Below, piece after piece: positions 27,280 through 36,037 of a stretch of DNA of 64,000 bases. The notes beneath the pieces were generated by a model, which worked only from the letters and a program-made list of their open reading frames with translations, was not told the DNA's origin and did no database searches. Within the stretch, counting starts at the first letter, position 1. Each line of letters opens with the position of its first letter. The stretch covers positions 62,001 through 126,000 of the forward strand of contig NZ_JAHHIR010000013.1 in NCBI RefSeq assembly GCF_018678075.1, read 5' to 3'. A program made the position numbers and the translations under genes. This DNA is from Epibacterium ulvae. GTDB lineage: Bacteria; Pseudomonadota; Alphaproteobacteria; Rhodobacterales; Rhodobacteraceae.

Positions 27280-28391
27280 GTGGACAAGCCGCGATATAGG
27301 CCGACATAACGATCTGGACGATTTGTCAGGCGGTCTATCCAATCCACCCAGGCGTTTGGAGCGGTAGTGCGAGCGTCGGCCACCGCAACAGCAGGCGCCA
27401 TCCTGGCCCCAAGTAGGCGACACCCGCTGTTGCTGTAGTGAATGTCTTCCAGCTCGTGCTGATGCCCCTCGACACCGTCCACAAAAGCGACGTTTGGAAG
27501 TTCCTGTGCCAGTTGTGCGTTGATACCGGTGATCTTCTCGCGATTTGGGATGCCGAAATATGTCCACTGTGGCGGACCACCAAATGACACCCAAGGCGCA
27601 TCCGGATACCCCCACGCCTCGCGAATTCCGGTGACACATCGACGGGTTGCGTCTAGAAGCATCGCATAGTCCGCTTCGTCTGCATCGTTTTCGTTCAGAG
27701 GATGGCCAAGGAATATTGGCGGCAAAACCGTCCGATCAGGGAACGTGTCCGCAATGGCCGCATCTGTCGCGTTCTTCCAGTTTCCCGAAACGTGGGCGTT
27801 GTACAATGCGCCAAATCCTTGGCTGTCCGGCCCATTGCCGCCAATGTCCCACGCGGGGTCTGTTCCGTCCGGATGCCACGGTCCCTGCCCGTCAATGGTT
27901 CCGCCGCGCGAAATGCCTCGACCGCCAACGGCCGTCGGAACAAGGACATAGATCACGTCATTTGTGTCCGCATCCGCCAGTGCTTTTGCAAAGCTGATGG
28001 CGGGGGTGGTTGCTTTAAAGCTCTCGCCACCCGGTCGCGGGATACCCAAGGTATGATCAAGATCACGAAGCTGCCCGTTTGCCGGATCCAGCCAGCGCAG
28101 GCGGGCATCGTCATCTTCAGCAGTCAGAACGGCATTTGGCCCGTCGTCGGGGCCAATATCATTGGACGCACCCAAGATGACAATCGGCCGACTGTAGCCG
28201 TTTGTCGCGGCAGGGGCATCGATCGCCCCAACAGTGACCGTGCCATCATTGTTACGGGCCGTAGGGAGCGCAGCGACAGCCTCAAGGGATTGCAGGGTGA
28301 CCGTGCCGTCCTGGTTGCGCAAAAGGCGGGTGATCGCGGCGAGAGGACGCAAAAGCAGAATATTCGCGATGCTGAGCGCCAAACCTAACAT
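27237..28391 (-). CDS. SGNH-hydrolase-like phage spike or fibre protein
   Basis: A 384-residue protein with a hydrophobic N-terminus and an SGNH/GDSL hydrolase-like domain. VILGASNDIG is the block-I-like Ser segment, and EDIHYSNSGCRLLGARM is the block-V-like His segment. It starts at an ATG overlapping the stop of the spike-base gene (TGATG), so the two are translationally coupled. A role as a carbohydrate-active spike or fibre on a phage-like particle is inferred from that. The last codons (RVARRPQ) are read within the IS66 remnant, so the natural C-terminus has probably been replaced. Confidence 0.7.
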   Translation of the reverse strand: MLGLALSIANILLLRPLAAITRLLRNQDGTVTLQSLEAVAALPTARNNDGTVTVGAIDAPAATNGYSRPIVILGASNDIGPDDGPNAVLTAEDDDARLRWLDPANGQLRDLDHTLGIPRPGGESFKATTPAISFAKALADADTNDVIYVLVPTAVGGRGISRGGTIDGQGPWHPDGTDPAWDIGGNGPDSQGFGALYNAHVSGNWKNATDAAIADTFPDRTVLPPIFLGHPLNENDADEADYAMLLDATRRCVTGIREAWGYPDAPWVSFGGPPQWTYFGIPNREKITGINAQLAQELPNVAFVDGVEGHQHELEDIHYSNSGCRLLGARMAPAVAVADARTTAPNAWVDWIDRLTNRPDRYVGLYRGLSTYDGPAVRVARRPQ

Positions 28392-28651
28392 CAGAGCCAC
28401 CCAACAACGGTCGCTGTCGTGCCCGAGGCCTCGACACTGACCGGCGAGAAAAGAAGCGTTTCGCCAGCGACCACAGTGTAAGAAAGGACGGTCCCTCTTT
28501 CGTCACGAAGCGCCAAGGTGCCCGCGGAGGTCACGCGCAGGACCCGAGGGCGGATGGGGAGAGCAACCCCGTCGGCTGGTGTGATTTCAAAGTGTCTGAA
28601 AGCAGGGCTATCAAGATCGCGTTTTCGATCCGCAAACGGGTCATACACCAT
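28391..28651 (-). CDS. Spike-base protein, RCAP_Rcc01079 (GhsA) type
   Basis: An 86-residue beta-rich protein: DPFADRKRDLDSPAFRHF, then ITPADGVALPIRPRVLRV, and a C-terminal VEASGTTATVVGWL. This pattern matches, as I remember it, the small family named after rcc01079 of Rhodobacter capsulatus, the base of the head spike of its gene transfer agent. AAGGA lies seven bases before the ATG. It sits between a large phage protein and an SGNH fibre-like gene, so it probably belongs to a prophage remnant rather than to the GTA locus. Assignment is from memory of the family. Confidence 0.65.
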   Translation of the reverse strand: MVYDPFADRKRDLDSPAFRHFEITPADGVALPIRPRVLRVTSAGTLALRDERGTVLSYTVVAGETLLFSPVSVEASGTTATVVGWL

Positions 28652-28677
28652 TGGGTTTTCCTTTTTGATGGACGGGC

Positions 28678-31600
28678 TTATTCGGCCTGAGATCCGAGTT
28701 TGTTGATGAACTTTCGATTGAACCTCAGGGCCACTTGGCCTTCTCTGCGTGCCCAATCATCGCGCTGTGCCTTGGTTGCTGAGCCACCGGCTGCACGTTT
28801 TTCCTGCCGGATTTTGCGGAGCTGTTTGTCCGCAAGTTTCAGATCCCCGGACAGGGACGCCATCTCGCGCATATCGTCGCTGACACGATCGCCGGTGTCT
28901 TGCTCGACTTTGATGCCTTCCACAGCCTCAAGAACTTCTGTCCTGAAACGGTAATACCGGTCGCGGTCTATCCAAACACCCGTTCCAGTGTGGACACTGC
29001 GCGCAACCGGTATCCGGTGGCTCTCCGTAATGTCGAATTCGCCGCTCAGCAGCTTTGAGGTAGTGTCCGAAACACGCCCGGCAAAACGGCCGGCGCCGCC
29101 TGTAGCGAACGCCATGATGTGATCGATGTATTCCGGAGATATGTCGATAGCTCCCGACTGGGCACGGTTCCCTCCAGTTGCCCGGTTCAAGCCTTCAGCC
29201 ACAAATTTCCCCAGATCCGTGACCGAAGCGTAATGCTTGTAAGCATCTGGCCCATAATCGTTGAAAGGGTTCTCCGGACGGATAGGGCGCCCCAACCAAT
29301 CGCGGTTCGTCGCGGTTTCAATCAGTGTATCCGTTGCCATCGGAGACAAGAATTTCACTGCGCTGAGGCCCGCATTGTCTGACTGGTCAACAGCAATCGG
29401 AGAGAAAGCAGAGAAAACGGCTGAGAAAACGTCACCGAACGCTTCACCTGGCTCTTTGACGCCCCGCCGCACCTTCCCGATCTGTTTTCCAAGATACGGA
29501 AACACGTTGTAACCATAGGGCATTGGGATCGTCGCCGCGTCACCGCCGCTGGCCATGATCACAAAGTTCATCTCCAGCTTCCAATCCGCGATCTTGTCAT
29601 ACGCAAGCTCGCCGTCATCATCCTCTTCGGAGAGGCCAGCATTGATTGCGTCTTCAAAGACGCCATAAGCCACGAGGCCTGCAGCGTATTTGGCCATGCG
29701 TCGGCTGGTCATCGCCCGGATCAGAACCTGCGAACCCTGCACAGCTGCGTTGAAGAACGGATAGATCGCGTTGAGGTTTGCACCCGCCGTGCCGCGGCGA
29801 TTGAAGTTCACGGTCAGGTTCTTTGATAGGCTCGCAGCCTTCGATTTTGACCAGCCGTTTTTTCTGGCTTCCACGTAGGCCGCCAATCTGATCGCGTTAT
29901 CAACCGACAGGTTCAATCTTTCCACACCAGACAGGAGGCTATTGTCTCGCGTCGAGAACAGCGCCGATGGAGAAGTGGCTACCTTGAGCGCGCGCGCGGC
30001 TTTGTTGCCGCTGGCAAGCCGTACACGACGCGCCAGATCATCTTTCCCGGCTTCGGGTTGGTCAAGCTGCCAGAAGGAGACCTTCCCCCCGGCTTCCTCA
30101 AACTCTTTGTACCATTTGGTCCATTCGGTATCGGTTTTGTTGCCCTGCCCTTGGTAGACCGCAACAAATGCCTTTCGCCAATCGCGCACCATCGCCTTTG
30201 CGATCCGGTTGCGATCTTCCTTCCCGAAATTGCGGATGTTGATCTGCGCGGCTTGAATATCTCGGAACGCATTGCGCACCACGAATTCAGGATCAAGCAT
30301 CGTGTTCACAGCCGAGAAGTAGCGTGAGACCGAAGACATAACGCGCATGATCACGTTCATCTGGTCAGCGCCGATCGTTCCGGCCGCACGCGCCAGTCGC
30401 TCATCACGGAACATGATGCGACGCTCTTTACCGTCGATTTTCACGGCGAGTTCGTTTGGCTCCAGCCGTTGCGCCGCCGGACCTACCGCGCGTTCCTCTA
30501 CCCGACCGGTCGCCTTGTTGAAATACCGCTTCATTTCCACCTGGCGCACGGACCACAGGTTTGCGCTTTCGTGCTGAGACACCAGATCAAAGAGAGATTT
30601 GCCCACACGGTTCTTTTCCGCGCGCACAGACACCTCCTGTGCCTGTGTGATTGCGGCAATCAGAGGATTGAACGCCTCGCTCTTACGGCCCAGAGCTTGG
30701 CGGCTCTCAGGGCCTCGTGTGGAATATCGGCCGCCTACCCCTTCGGTTTCGAGCATTGCGTCATAGTGATCTGTTTCCGCGAAGCCTTTTAAAGGCACAT
30801 AGGCTTTGTATTGGGCACGCCACACAGCTGCATCGCTGGCCTTCATCAGGCCCGCATCAACACGTAGATCAAGCGTTCTCTCGCTCAGCTGGTCGATCAG
30901 ATCGCCAATTTCTTGGTACGTCGCCGCATGAGGTCCGTTTTTCACGTCATCAAGGATCTTTTTTGCATCTGCTGTAGACATGCCAGAACCGCCGTCTGGC
31001 AGCTGATCGTTGATAGATGCGATGTAAGCGTTTCTTTCTTCGGCGTGGCGCGCTGTCAGCAACTGTCCGACAGTATCAACCGTGACCTTTCCCTTGCTGT
31101 CTGCGAGCAAAGAGATGATCGGTTTCGCGAAGTCCTCATCCACTTCGAAGAGATGGCGCCCCACCTTCCCGCTGAAGGTCTCTTCCGCAAGATATGGCTG
31201 CATTCCTTCCGGCAGCGGGCGGCCGGTGGCGCGCTCGATCGCTTCCTGCGCCCTGAGGACAGGCAAGAACCGGTCCTGAAAAATGATCCGTGCCCGGTCA
31301 ATCTTGTCATGGGCAGCAGCCGCGCCGCCGGACAATCTTCCCCAGACGCCATTGCCGCCTTTGGCGAGTTCGTCCCAAACGGAGCGATCGGGGATGTGCA
31401 GGGGCTGTGGTTGCCCGAACAAACCCTGCACCGGTTTCTGGATCCGGATCTGGCGTTGATACTTGGTCTCGCCGGGTCTGCTGCCCTCGTCAGCGCGCGC
31501 GCCCACTTCGCCATTATCCACTGCCGTGAAGATGTCCTCAGGTTTGGTGACGCCTGCTCCGGTCAAGGCCTCCTTCAACGCCCGGAAGAACCGTTTTATC

Positions 31601-33714
31601 TTTGAGAATGATTTTGGCGCATCTGGCACATTCTTACGGTCCGAGGCGAAGTCGGCGAAAGCCTCAGCTATGGCCTCTTCCACCTGTGCATCCCGATCGA
31701 GATCTGGATAGCGCTCTTCGATGTCGTATTTCTTGATCCATTCTTGGTCAGCGCGCTTGGTGAGCGAATTCCACTCGCTATCTTTGAAAAGGCCGCGCGC
31801 GCGCAGCACATGAATGGCCTCGTGATTGACCGTGTGCAAACCATCAAGAGATTTGCCAATGAGAATTGAAATTTCCCCATCTTTTCCGATGGTTGTGGAG
31901 CCTTGCTCGTCAAGATCTTTGTCCAGTGATAGATCCACGTCTCGGATTACCAGCTGATCCAGGCGCGATCGAAGATTGTCCACGACATCTTGGAGCTTTT
32001 CTTGATCCAGTTTTGACGGTCGTGAATTGAATTCTTCAACACTTCTGGCTACATTAAGGATGTCCTCGGCGGAGAGGATGTCCGGCAGTTCCTTACCATC
32101 AGTTTTGAGAGCTGACGCCACCCACGTAGCCGCCGAGGAGCCATCCTCCAAAAACTCAACCGCCTCGATCGTGTAGAGTGGATTCTGCTTTTGATCCGAA
32201 ACCGTCTCTTTCACGGTCAATTTCGCCATTGACGCTCCACCATCAGGCTTGTCTAGGCGCGCGAAGAACCTGTGTATCCCTTTGATTGAGGGTTCACCTT
32301 TGGCGTCGTCTTTTACCCAACCATGAATCGAGTTTTCGAACAAAGCGTCGATATTGGCGACAGCAAGGGAATGGGAAGGGGCGCTCTCAGACTGGTTCAC
32401 AGCTTTCGAACTGAGCATCTTATCCAGAGCATTGCGTGAGACGACAGCTGAAATACCACTGTCTCGGTTGATGATTTCGTTGCCTTGAAATTCGCGGACC
32501 GCTGCCCTGGCCTCAGAAAAGGATGATGCTGGCCTGCGCGCTGGAGCATGACCCCGCGCAACTGCCGACGCCTGTTTGAGCGTCTTCGCAGGTGCCACAT
32601 CCAAATTCAGCTGCGATTGATCATCAAAGAGCGGGCCAGCATCTTCTTGCTCCACCGCTGTGCTAATACGGCTTTGTTGTTGGCGCGCCGAAATGGAACG
32701 CGCCTCATCGGCTGAGCGTGCCTCTGCGCTCCGCTCTACGCTTTGTTCCGCGCCTGGAACAATGGATTGCTGCCCAGCGTCAGTGTCTTCAAATTGGAAA
32801 CCTTGAGAACTTAGTTCTCCTGATGAACTTGGGCTCGCTTCGCCGACATCAGAGAATTGATCTTCTGCATTTGCCGTTTGGCTTCCGCCCTCTGATCCGG
32901 GGAGCTGTTCGGTGACATTTCGATCTGCCGGAACCGCTTGAACAGGTTCACTGCTTCGTGCTGTTTCGGCGTTTCCGGATTGTTCAACCAGTCCAGATTG
33001 CTCGGCGAATTCGGGTTCTGCATTGTTTTCAACACTCCTGTGGATCTGCCACCAGATCGCATCTTCAACACTACCGCCAGCTTCATCCAAACGGCTGATC
33101 AGCTCTTGGCGCTCGGCTTGCGAAAACGTCTCGGCCAGTCCAGTTTCAGACAATGTGCCATTAACGCTGGACACGACAATACCATACCTTTCATCGGGCG
33201 TGGAAATATCTTCTTCCGGGCGTGCGATGAATGCGGTGGCGCCATGCTGTGCGGTTAAGTCGATCGGGTCGGGGTCGGGTTCAGAACTGCGGAAACGCTC
33301 TTCCGCTTCTCGGGCATCTTGCGCAATCTGCAATTCAGCTTGTTGCCCAACGCGCAAGGGGGCTCCTCGCACCTCAGATTCCAGCGCATCAATGATCGCG
33401 TCACGGTTCAGGTAACCGTTTCCATCTTCGCCCAGGGCATACCGGTATTCTCCGAATTCCGCAGCGGGCAGGTTGTCCAAATCTCGAACGCCGCTGGTTG
33501 AGAACAATCCGGGGGCCGACCTGGGCGTGATGCCCCGTGCGCGCAGCTCCTCCCCGATGGGAGACGCGGGTTGTATCTTGATCCCGCGACCTTTCAGCTC
33601 ATTGGCAATCGGGCGGCTCAATAGTTTTGGCCTGGACTGTTGCTTTGGACGCGACTGGACCTCAACTGGTGCTTCAATGCCAAGGCGCGTTTCGATTTCT
33701 GACGCGCTATCCAA
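28678..33714 (-). CDS. Very large phage polyvalent protein (nuclease-like, zincin and LPD38-like parts)
   Basis: A 1678-residue protein, among the largest in the window. Regions: a low-complexity N-terminal third; a segment near 405-545 (LAVANIDALFENSIHGW, IHRFFARLD, KLTVKETVSD) that looks like a phage Barnase/EndoU/ColicinE5-RelE-like nuclease; a zincin motif HEAIH at 631-635 with a downstream EEAIAEAFADF helix; and a C-terminal region (NAIYPFFNAAVQGSQ, GLVAYGVFEDAINAG) resembling the LPD38 polyvalent-associated domain. Such proteins are packaged with phage or conjugative DNA and injected into the host. The open frame has no ATG at its 5' end; 33714 is a TTG. The real start appears to lie in another frame (see 33830-33884). 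Confidence 0.7.
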   Translation of the reverse strand: MDSASEIETRLGIEAPVEVQSRPKQQSRPKLLSRPIANELKGRGIKIQPASPIGEELRARGITPRSAPGLFSTSGVRDLDNLPAAEFGEYRYALGEDGNGYLNRDAIIDALESEVRGAPLRVGQQAELQIAQDAREAEERFRSSEPDPDPIDLTAQHGATAFIARPEEDISTPDERYGIVVSSVNGTLSETGLAETFSQAERQELISRLDEAGGSVEDAIWWQIHRSVENNAEPEFAEQSGLVEQSGNAETARSSEPVQAVPADRNVTEQLPGSEGGSQTANAEDQFSDVGEASPSSSGELSSQGFQFEDTDAGQQSIVPGAEQSVERSAEARSADEARSISARQQQSRISTAVEQEDAGPLFDDQSQLNLDVAPAKTLKQASAVARGHAPARRPASSFSEARAAVREFQGNEIINRDSGISAVVSRNALDKMLSSKAVNQSESAPSHSLAVANIDALFENSIHGWVKDDAKGEPSIKGIHRFFARLDKPDGGASMAKLTVKETVSDQKQNPLYTIEAVEFLEDGSSAATWVASALKTDGKELPDILSAEDILNVARSVEEFNSRPSKLDQEKLQDVVDNLRSRLDQLVIRDVDLSLDKDLDEQGSTTIGKDGEISILIGKSLDGLHTVNHEAIHVLRARGLFKDSEWNSLTKRADQEWIKKYDIEERYPDLDRDAQVEEAIAEAFADFASDRKNVPDAPKSFSKIKRFFRALKEALTGAGVTKPEDIFTAVDNGEVGARADEGSRPGETKYQRQIRIQKPVQGLFGQPQPLHIPDRSVWDELAKGGNGVWGRLSGGAAAAHDKIDRARIIFQDRFLPVLRAQEAIERATGRPLPEGMQPYLAEETFSGKVGRHLFEVDEDFAKPIISLLADSKGKVTVDTVGQLLTARHAEERNAYIASINDQLPDGGSGMSTADAKKILDDVKNGPHAATYQEIGDLIDQLSERTLDLRVDAGLMKASDAAVWRAQYKAYVPLKGFAETDHYDAMLETEGVGGRYSTRGPESRQALGRKSEAFNPLIAAITQAQEVSVRAEKNRVGKSLFDLVSQHESANLWSVRQVEMKRYFNKATGRVEERAVGPAAQRLEPNELAVKIDGKERRIMFRDERLARAAGTIGADQMNVIMRVMSSVSRYFSAVNTMLDPEFVVRNAFRDIQAAQINIRNFGKEDRNRIAKAMVRDWRKAFVAVYQGQGNKTDTEWTKWYKEFEEAGGKVSFWQLDQPEAGKDDLARRVRLASGNKAARALKVATSPSALFSTRDNSLLSGVERLNLSVDNAIRLAAYVEARKNGWSKSKAASLSKNLTVNFNRRGTAGANLNAIYPFFNAAVQGSQVLIRAMTSRRMAKYAAGLVAYGVFEDAINAGLSEEDDDGELAYDKIADWKLEMNFVIMASGGDAATIPMPYGYNVFPYLGKQIGKVRRGVKEPGEAFGDVFSAVFSAFSPIAVDQSDNAGLSAVKFLSPMATDTLIETATNRDWLGRPIRPENPFNDYGPDAYKHYASVTDLGKFVAEGLNRATGGNRAQSGAIDISPEYIDHIMAFATGGAGRFAGRVSDTTSKLLSGEFDITESHRIPVARSVHTGTGVWIDRDRYYRFRTEVLEAVEGIKVEQDTGDRVSDDMREMASLSGDLKLADKQLRKIRQEKRAAGGSATKAQRDDWARREGQVALRFNRKFINKLGSQAE

Positions 33715-33829
33715 AATCGCGGTGCGCGCTTCATCGGACAGCTGAATGGATTGATCTTCGGCGCGCGCGCGCAGGCGACGGGCAGTGGTAATCTCAACTT
33801 CTCGATCGAAGTCCGCCTGAGCCTGCTGA

Positions 33830-33884
33830 GGGTCGGGTAGTCAAAAGCTTGCATCGAAGGCTGGGTCGTATCCATCTCCTTCAT
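33830..33884 (-). pseudogene. Frameshifted 5' end of the polyvalent protein gene
   Basis: In the neighbouring frame, MKEMDTTQPSMQAFDYPT starts at an ATG at 33884. Restoring one base in the GGG run at 33830-33832 (plus strand) joins it smoothly to PQQAQADFDREVEITT in the frame of the large gene. I infer a one-base deletion, or a sequencing error, that cuts the gene from its start codon. The joined protein would be about 55 residues longer than the open frame. Confidence 0.55.
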
Positions 33885-33923
33885 CCCTCACCGTTGCAAC
33901 ATCGATCAAATGGAGAGAGCGGA

Positions 33924-34070
33924 ATGAACGACCTTTCCAACATCCTTTACTTTGTTTTTTTCGGCTTCCTCGCGGCCTTCGCTTACGGCCCTTACCGCGT
34001 GGGCCAGAAATTCGGAAAATTTGCAGCTGGTTTTCATTACGAAGCCCAAATCGAACGGACCAAACAATGA
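33924..34070 (+). CDS. Small single-pass membrane protein
   Basis: A 48-residue protein with one hydrophobic segment (ILYFVFFGFLAAFAYG) near the N-terminus and a polar tail. A GGAGAGAG site precedes the ATG, and its stop overlaps the start of the next gene (ATGA). I do not recognise it. Its location at the divergent side of the phage-like genes suggests it belongs to the same mobile region. Confidence 0.6.
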   Translation: MNDLSNILYFVFFGFLAAFAYGPYRVGQKFGKFAAGFHYEAQIERTKQ

Positions 34071-34630
34071 CCACCATCGACATCAGCACAGCCGCGATCG
34101 AGGTGGAGGCACAGCGCTTGGAGTACATCAACTTCGACAAGGCATGCCCGCAAGCAACGCTTCTGCGCGCACTGGCCCAAGACCGGGACATGGCATTGGT
34201 AGAGGCCCATCAGGCGAAATGCCGTGAGCACGTCCTGAAGGACAACACGGGCGAGTGCCGGCGCCTGAGAAGGGGGCTGAATGCAGCTGGCCTGCGGATC
34301 AAACAGCTGGATGAAAAACTTGCTGATGCCCTGGTGGAAGCCGCTATGGCCCACCGGTGCTCCTTTGCGACCGCCGGACAAGCAATCCGTGAAGCGCTCG
34401 GCACCCTACCCAAATCTCTGGAGATCGAAACCGAACAATCCGTGCTCACGCTTGAGGAGATTGAACAGGTGATCACAGAGGTTTGCGGGGCTGATATCTG
34501 GAATCTTTGGCTGTCCTCATGCGGTTTGAATTCCTGCTGCGCGGTGTTGATGTCTATGGGCAATGGGTGGACGCGGAAGGCTCAGAAGGTGGGATCCGCC
34601 GAGGTGGTCGGATTTGGACCACCGGACTGA
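34067..34630 (+). CDS. Hypothetical protein of the mobile region, 3' end possibly rearranged
   Basis: A 187-residue protein with no motif that I recognise. The first 145 residues are helical and charged (IEVEAQRLEYINFDKA, ECRRLRRGLNAAGLRIKQLDEK). The last 40 are different in character (SSCGLNSCCAVLMSM...) and are read over the start of the integrase fragment in another frame. I infer that a deletion or frameshift has fused this gene to the integrase 3' half, so the true C-terminus may be lost. Confidence 0.5.
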   Translation: MTTIDISTAAIEVEAQRLEYINFDKACPQATLLRALAQDRDMALVEAHQAKCREHVLKDNTGECRRLRRGLNAAGLRIKQLDEKLADALVEAAMAHRCSFATAGQAIREALGTLPKSLEIETEQSVLTLEEIEQVITEVCGADIWNLWLSSCGLNSCCAVLMSMGNGWTRKAQKVGSAEVVGFGPPD

Positions 34631-35109
34631 CCTGGAACATGATCGACCCTGATGTGTCGCGGCTGACCAAGCTTATCAACAAGACCCGCGAAAGCCTTCC
34701 CGAGCCTTACATCTTTGATTTAACCCGAGCGCCCCACATCCGCGATCGGCTTCTTGAATGCCCAGTAGAGCTTAGGCGCGGCCCGATCTTCGTGCCCTTC
34801 AAAGGCAGTCCGGTCATGCAGGGCGGCCAGTTTATTTTCAGGAAACCGCGCAAAGGCCTGATCCCGCACCTGGACGGTTACTATTCGAGGAAGTTCAAAG
34901 AGGTGGTGCGTCATCTGGAGCTTCCAGAAGATTTGCGAATTAGCGACATGCGCTCCGGAGGAATTACCGAGGCACAGTCAATTGCTGATCCCAAGAGCCT
35001 ACAGCACGCTGCCCAGCACACCCGCATGAGCACCACCGACATCTACACACGTGACCGCTCGGCAGCGGCGAACAACGTGATTGAATTGCGAGCCAACAGC
35101 CGTTTCTAA
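34507..35109 (+). pseudogene. Tyrosine recombinase (phage-type integrase), C-terminal part
   Basis: About 200 residues of a tyrosine recombinase. The catalytic C-terminal signature is present: an Arg in SDMRSGGITEA, a His-containing QHAAQHTRMSTTDIYTR, and the nucleophile Tyr in DIYTR. The N-terminal DNA-binding domain and first catalytic Arg region are absent, and the frame starts with a TTG inside an unrelated gene. It lies 88 bases from the 3' end of tRNA-Leu, the normal place for an integrase of a tRNA-borne element. Integration activity is probably lost. Confidence 0.75.
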
Positions 35110-35114
35110 GGTTC

Positions 35115-35146
35115 GTGTACCCTGACGTGTACCCTATGTGTACCCT
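35115..35146. repeat. Three GTGTACCCT direct repeats between integrase and tRNA-Leu
   Basis: GTGTACCCT occurs at 35115-35123, 35127-35135 and 35138-35146, with spacings of 12 and 11 bases. Directly after an integrase gene and next to the tRNA target, such iterons are candidate arm-type binding sites of the recombinase. Confidence 0.65.
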
Positions 35147-35197
35147 AGTGGAAAAAGACGAGATCGAGATTTTGAGGAAAACGCTTTATTTTCAAGT

Positions 35198-35282
35198 TGG
35201 TACCCGCGGCCGGACTCGAACCGGCACGGCACAAGGCCTGGAGATTTTAAGTCTCCTGTGTCTACCATTCCACCACGCGGGC
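35198..35282 (-). tRNA. tRNA-Leu (anticodon TAA)
   Basis: An 85-base class II tRNA on the minus strand. The acceptor stem is GCCCGCG with CGCGGGT (first pair G-U), the D arm begins TGGTGGAATGGTAGACAC, and the anticodon stem-loop is GGAGACTTAAAATCTCC with TAA. There is a variable arm, then GGTTCGAGTCC in the T arm, and CCA is encoded. Its 3' end faces the integrase fragment and is the likely attachment site. I found no second copy of its 3' end at the far side of the mobile region. Confidence 0.95.
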
Positions 35283-35425
35283 GCGCCTGGGAAAGCAAGC
35301 CTTCCTGGCGTCTAAGGCATTGATCTAACGGCAGCAGTGGTTTGGCACAACCGTAAAATTGTAAAACTTCGTTGGAAGCGCTTCTCGTACGGAAACGTGC
35401 GTGGCACCCCGCCAACCCCCTGATT

Positions 35426-35983
35426 TCAAAGGTCGACACCATCCGCAGCCAAAGGGCCACCCGGGGATAACAAGCCGCGTTCTGGCAGCCAGGGATTGAG
35501 CTTGAGCGCCTGTTTCAAAGCCGTGCGGGCGTCATCGCGACGTTGCAACGCTACCAGCGACAAGGCGCGACCGCTCAACGCGGCCACATGGCGCGGTGAA
35601 ATCTCCAGTACCTTTTCCAGATCGACCAAGGCGGATGCGTAGTCTTGCTGCAGGAAATAGACAAAAGCCCGCTGGTTATAGCCTTCGGCATAGTCCGGGC
35701 AATATGCGATCAACCGATCAAAATCCTGCAACGCGCCCAGAAAATCATAGGCCGCCCGTCGCTCCATGCCGCGATCCAGGATCTCTTGCGATTGCTCATC
35801 TGGCGCGTCGGCCCAATACTGCCACATCTCATATGTGAGCATTTGCGCCTCGGTCTCGGATTTGGCGCTTTGAACCGCTTCGATCAAATCTTCCAAGGCA
35901 ACGGTGTGATCCGGAGACGCAGGACACAGCGCCCAGGTCATGGTTGGCAGCAACACGGCCGGTATAAAAAACAGACATCGCAT
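35426..35983 (-). CDS. Exported TPR protein
   Basis: About 185 residues with a signal peptide (LFFIPAVLLPTMTWA) and Cys soon after. Tetratricopeptide repeats follow from about residue 85 (YDFLGALQDFDRLIAYCPDYAEGYNQRAFVYFLQQDYASALVDLEKVLEISPRH region). TPR domains bind other proteins, here in the periplasm. The partner is unknown. I chose the ATG at 35983 so that the signal peptide starts at residue 1; a TTG at 36001 is also in frame. It is a single gene next to the tRNA. Confidence 0.82.
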   Translation of the reverse strand: MRCLFFIPAVLLPTMTWALCPASPDHTVALEDLIEAVQSAKSETEAQMLTYEMWQYWADAPDEQSQEILDRGMERRAAYDFLGALQDFDRLIAYCPDYAEGYNQRAFVYFLQQDYASALVDLEKVLEISPRHVAALSGRALSLVALQRRDDARTALKQALKLNPWLPERGLLSPGGPLAADGVDL

Positions 35984-36037
35984 GCACCAATGCTGACTCA
36001 AAAATCGAGTTTTACAAAATATCTTTTTCGTGTGACC

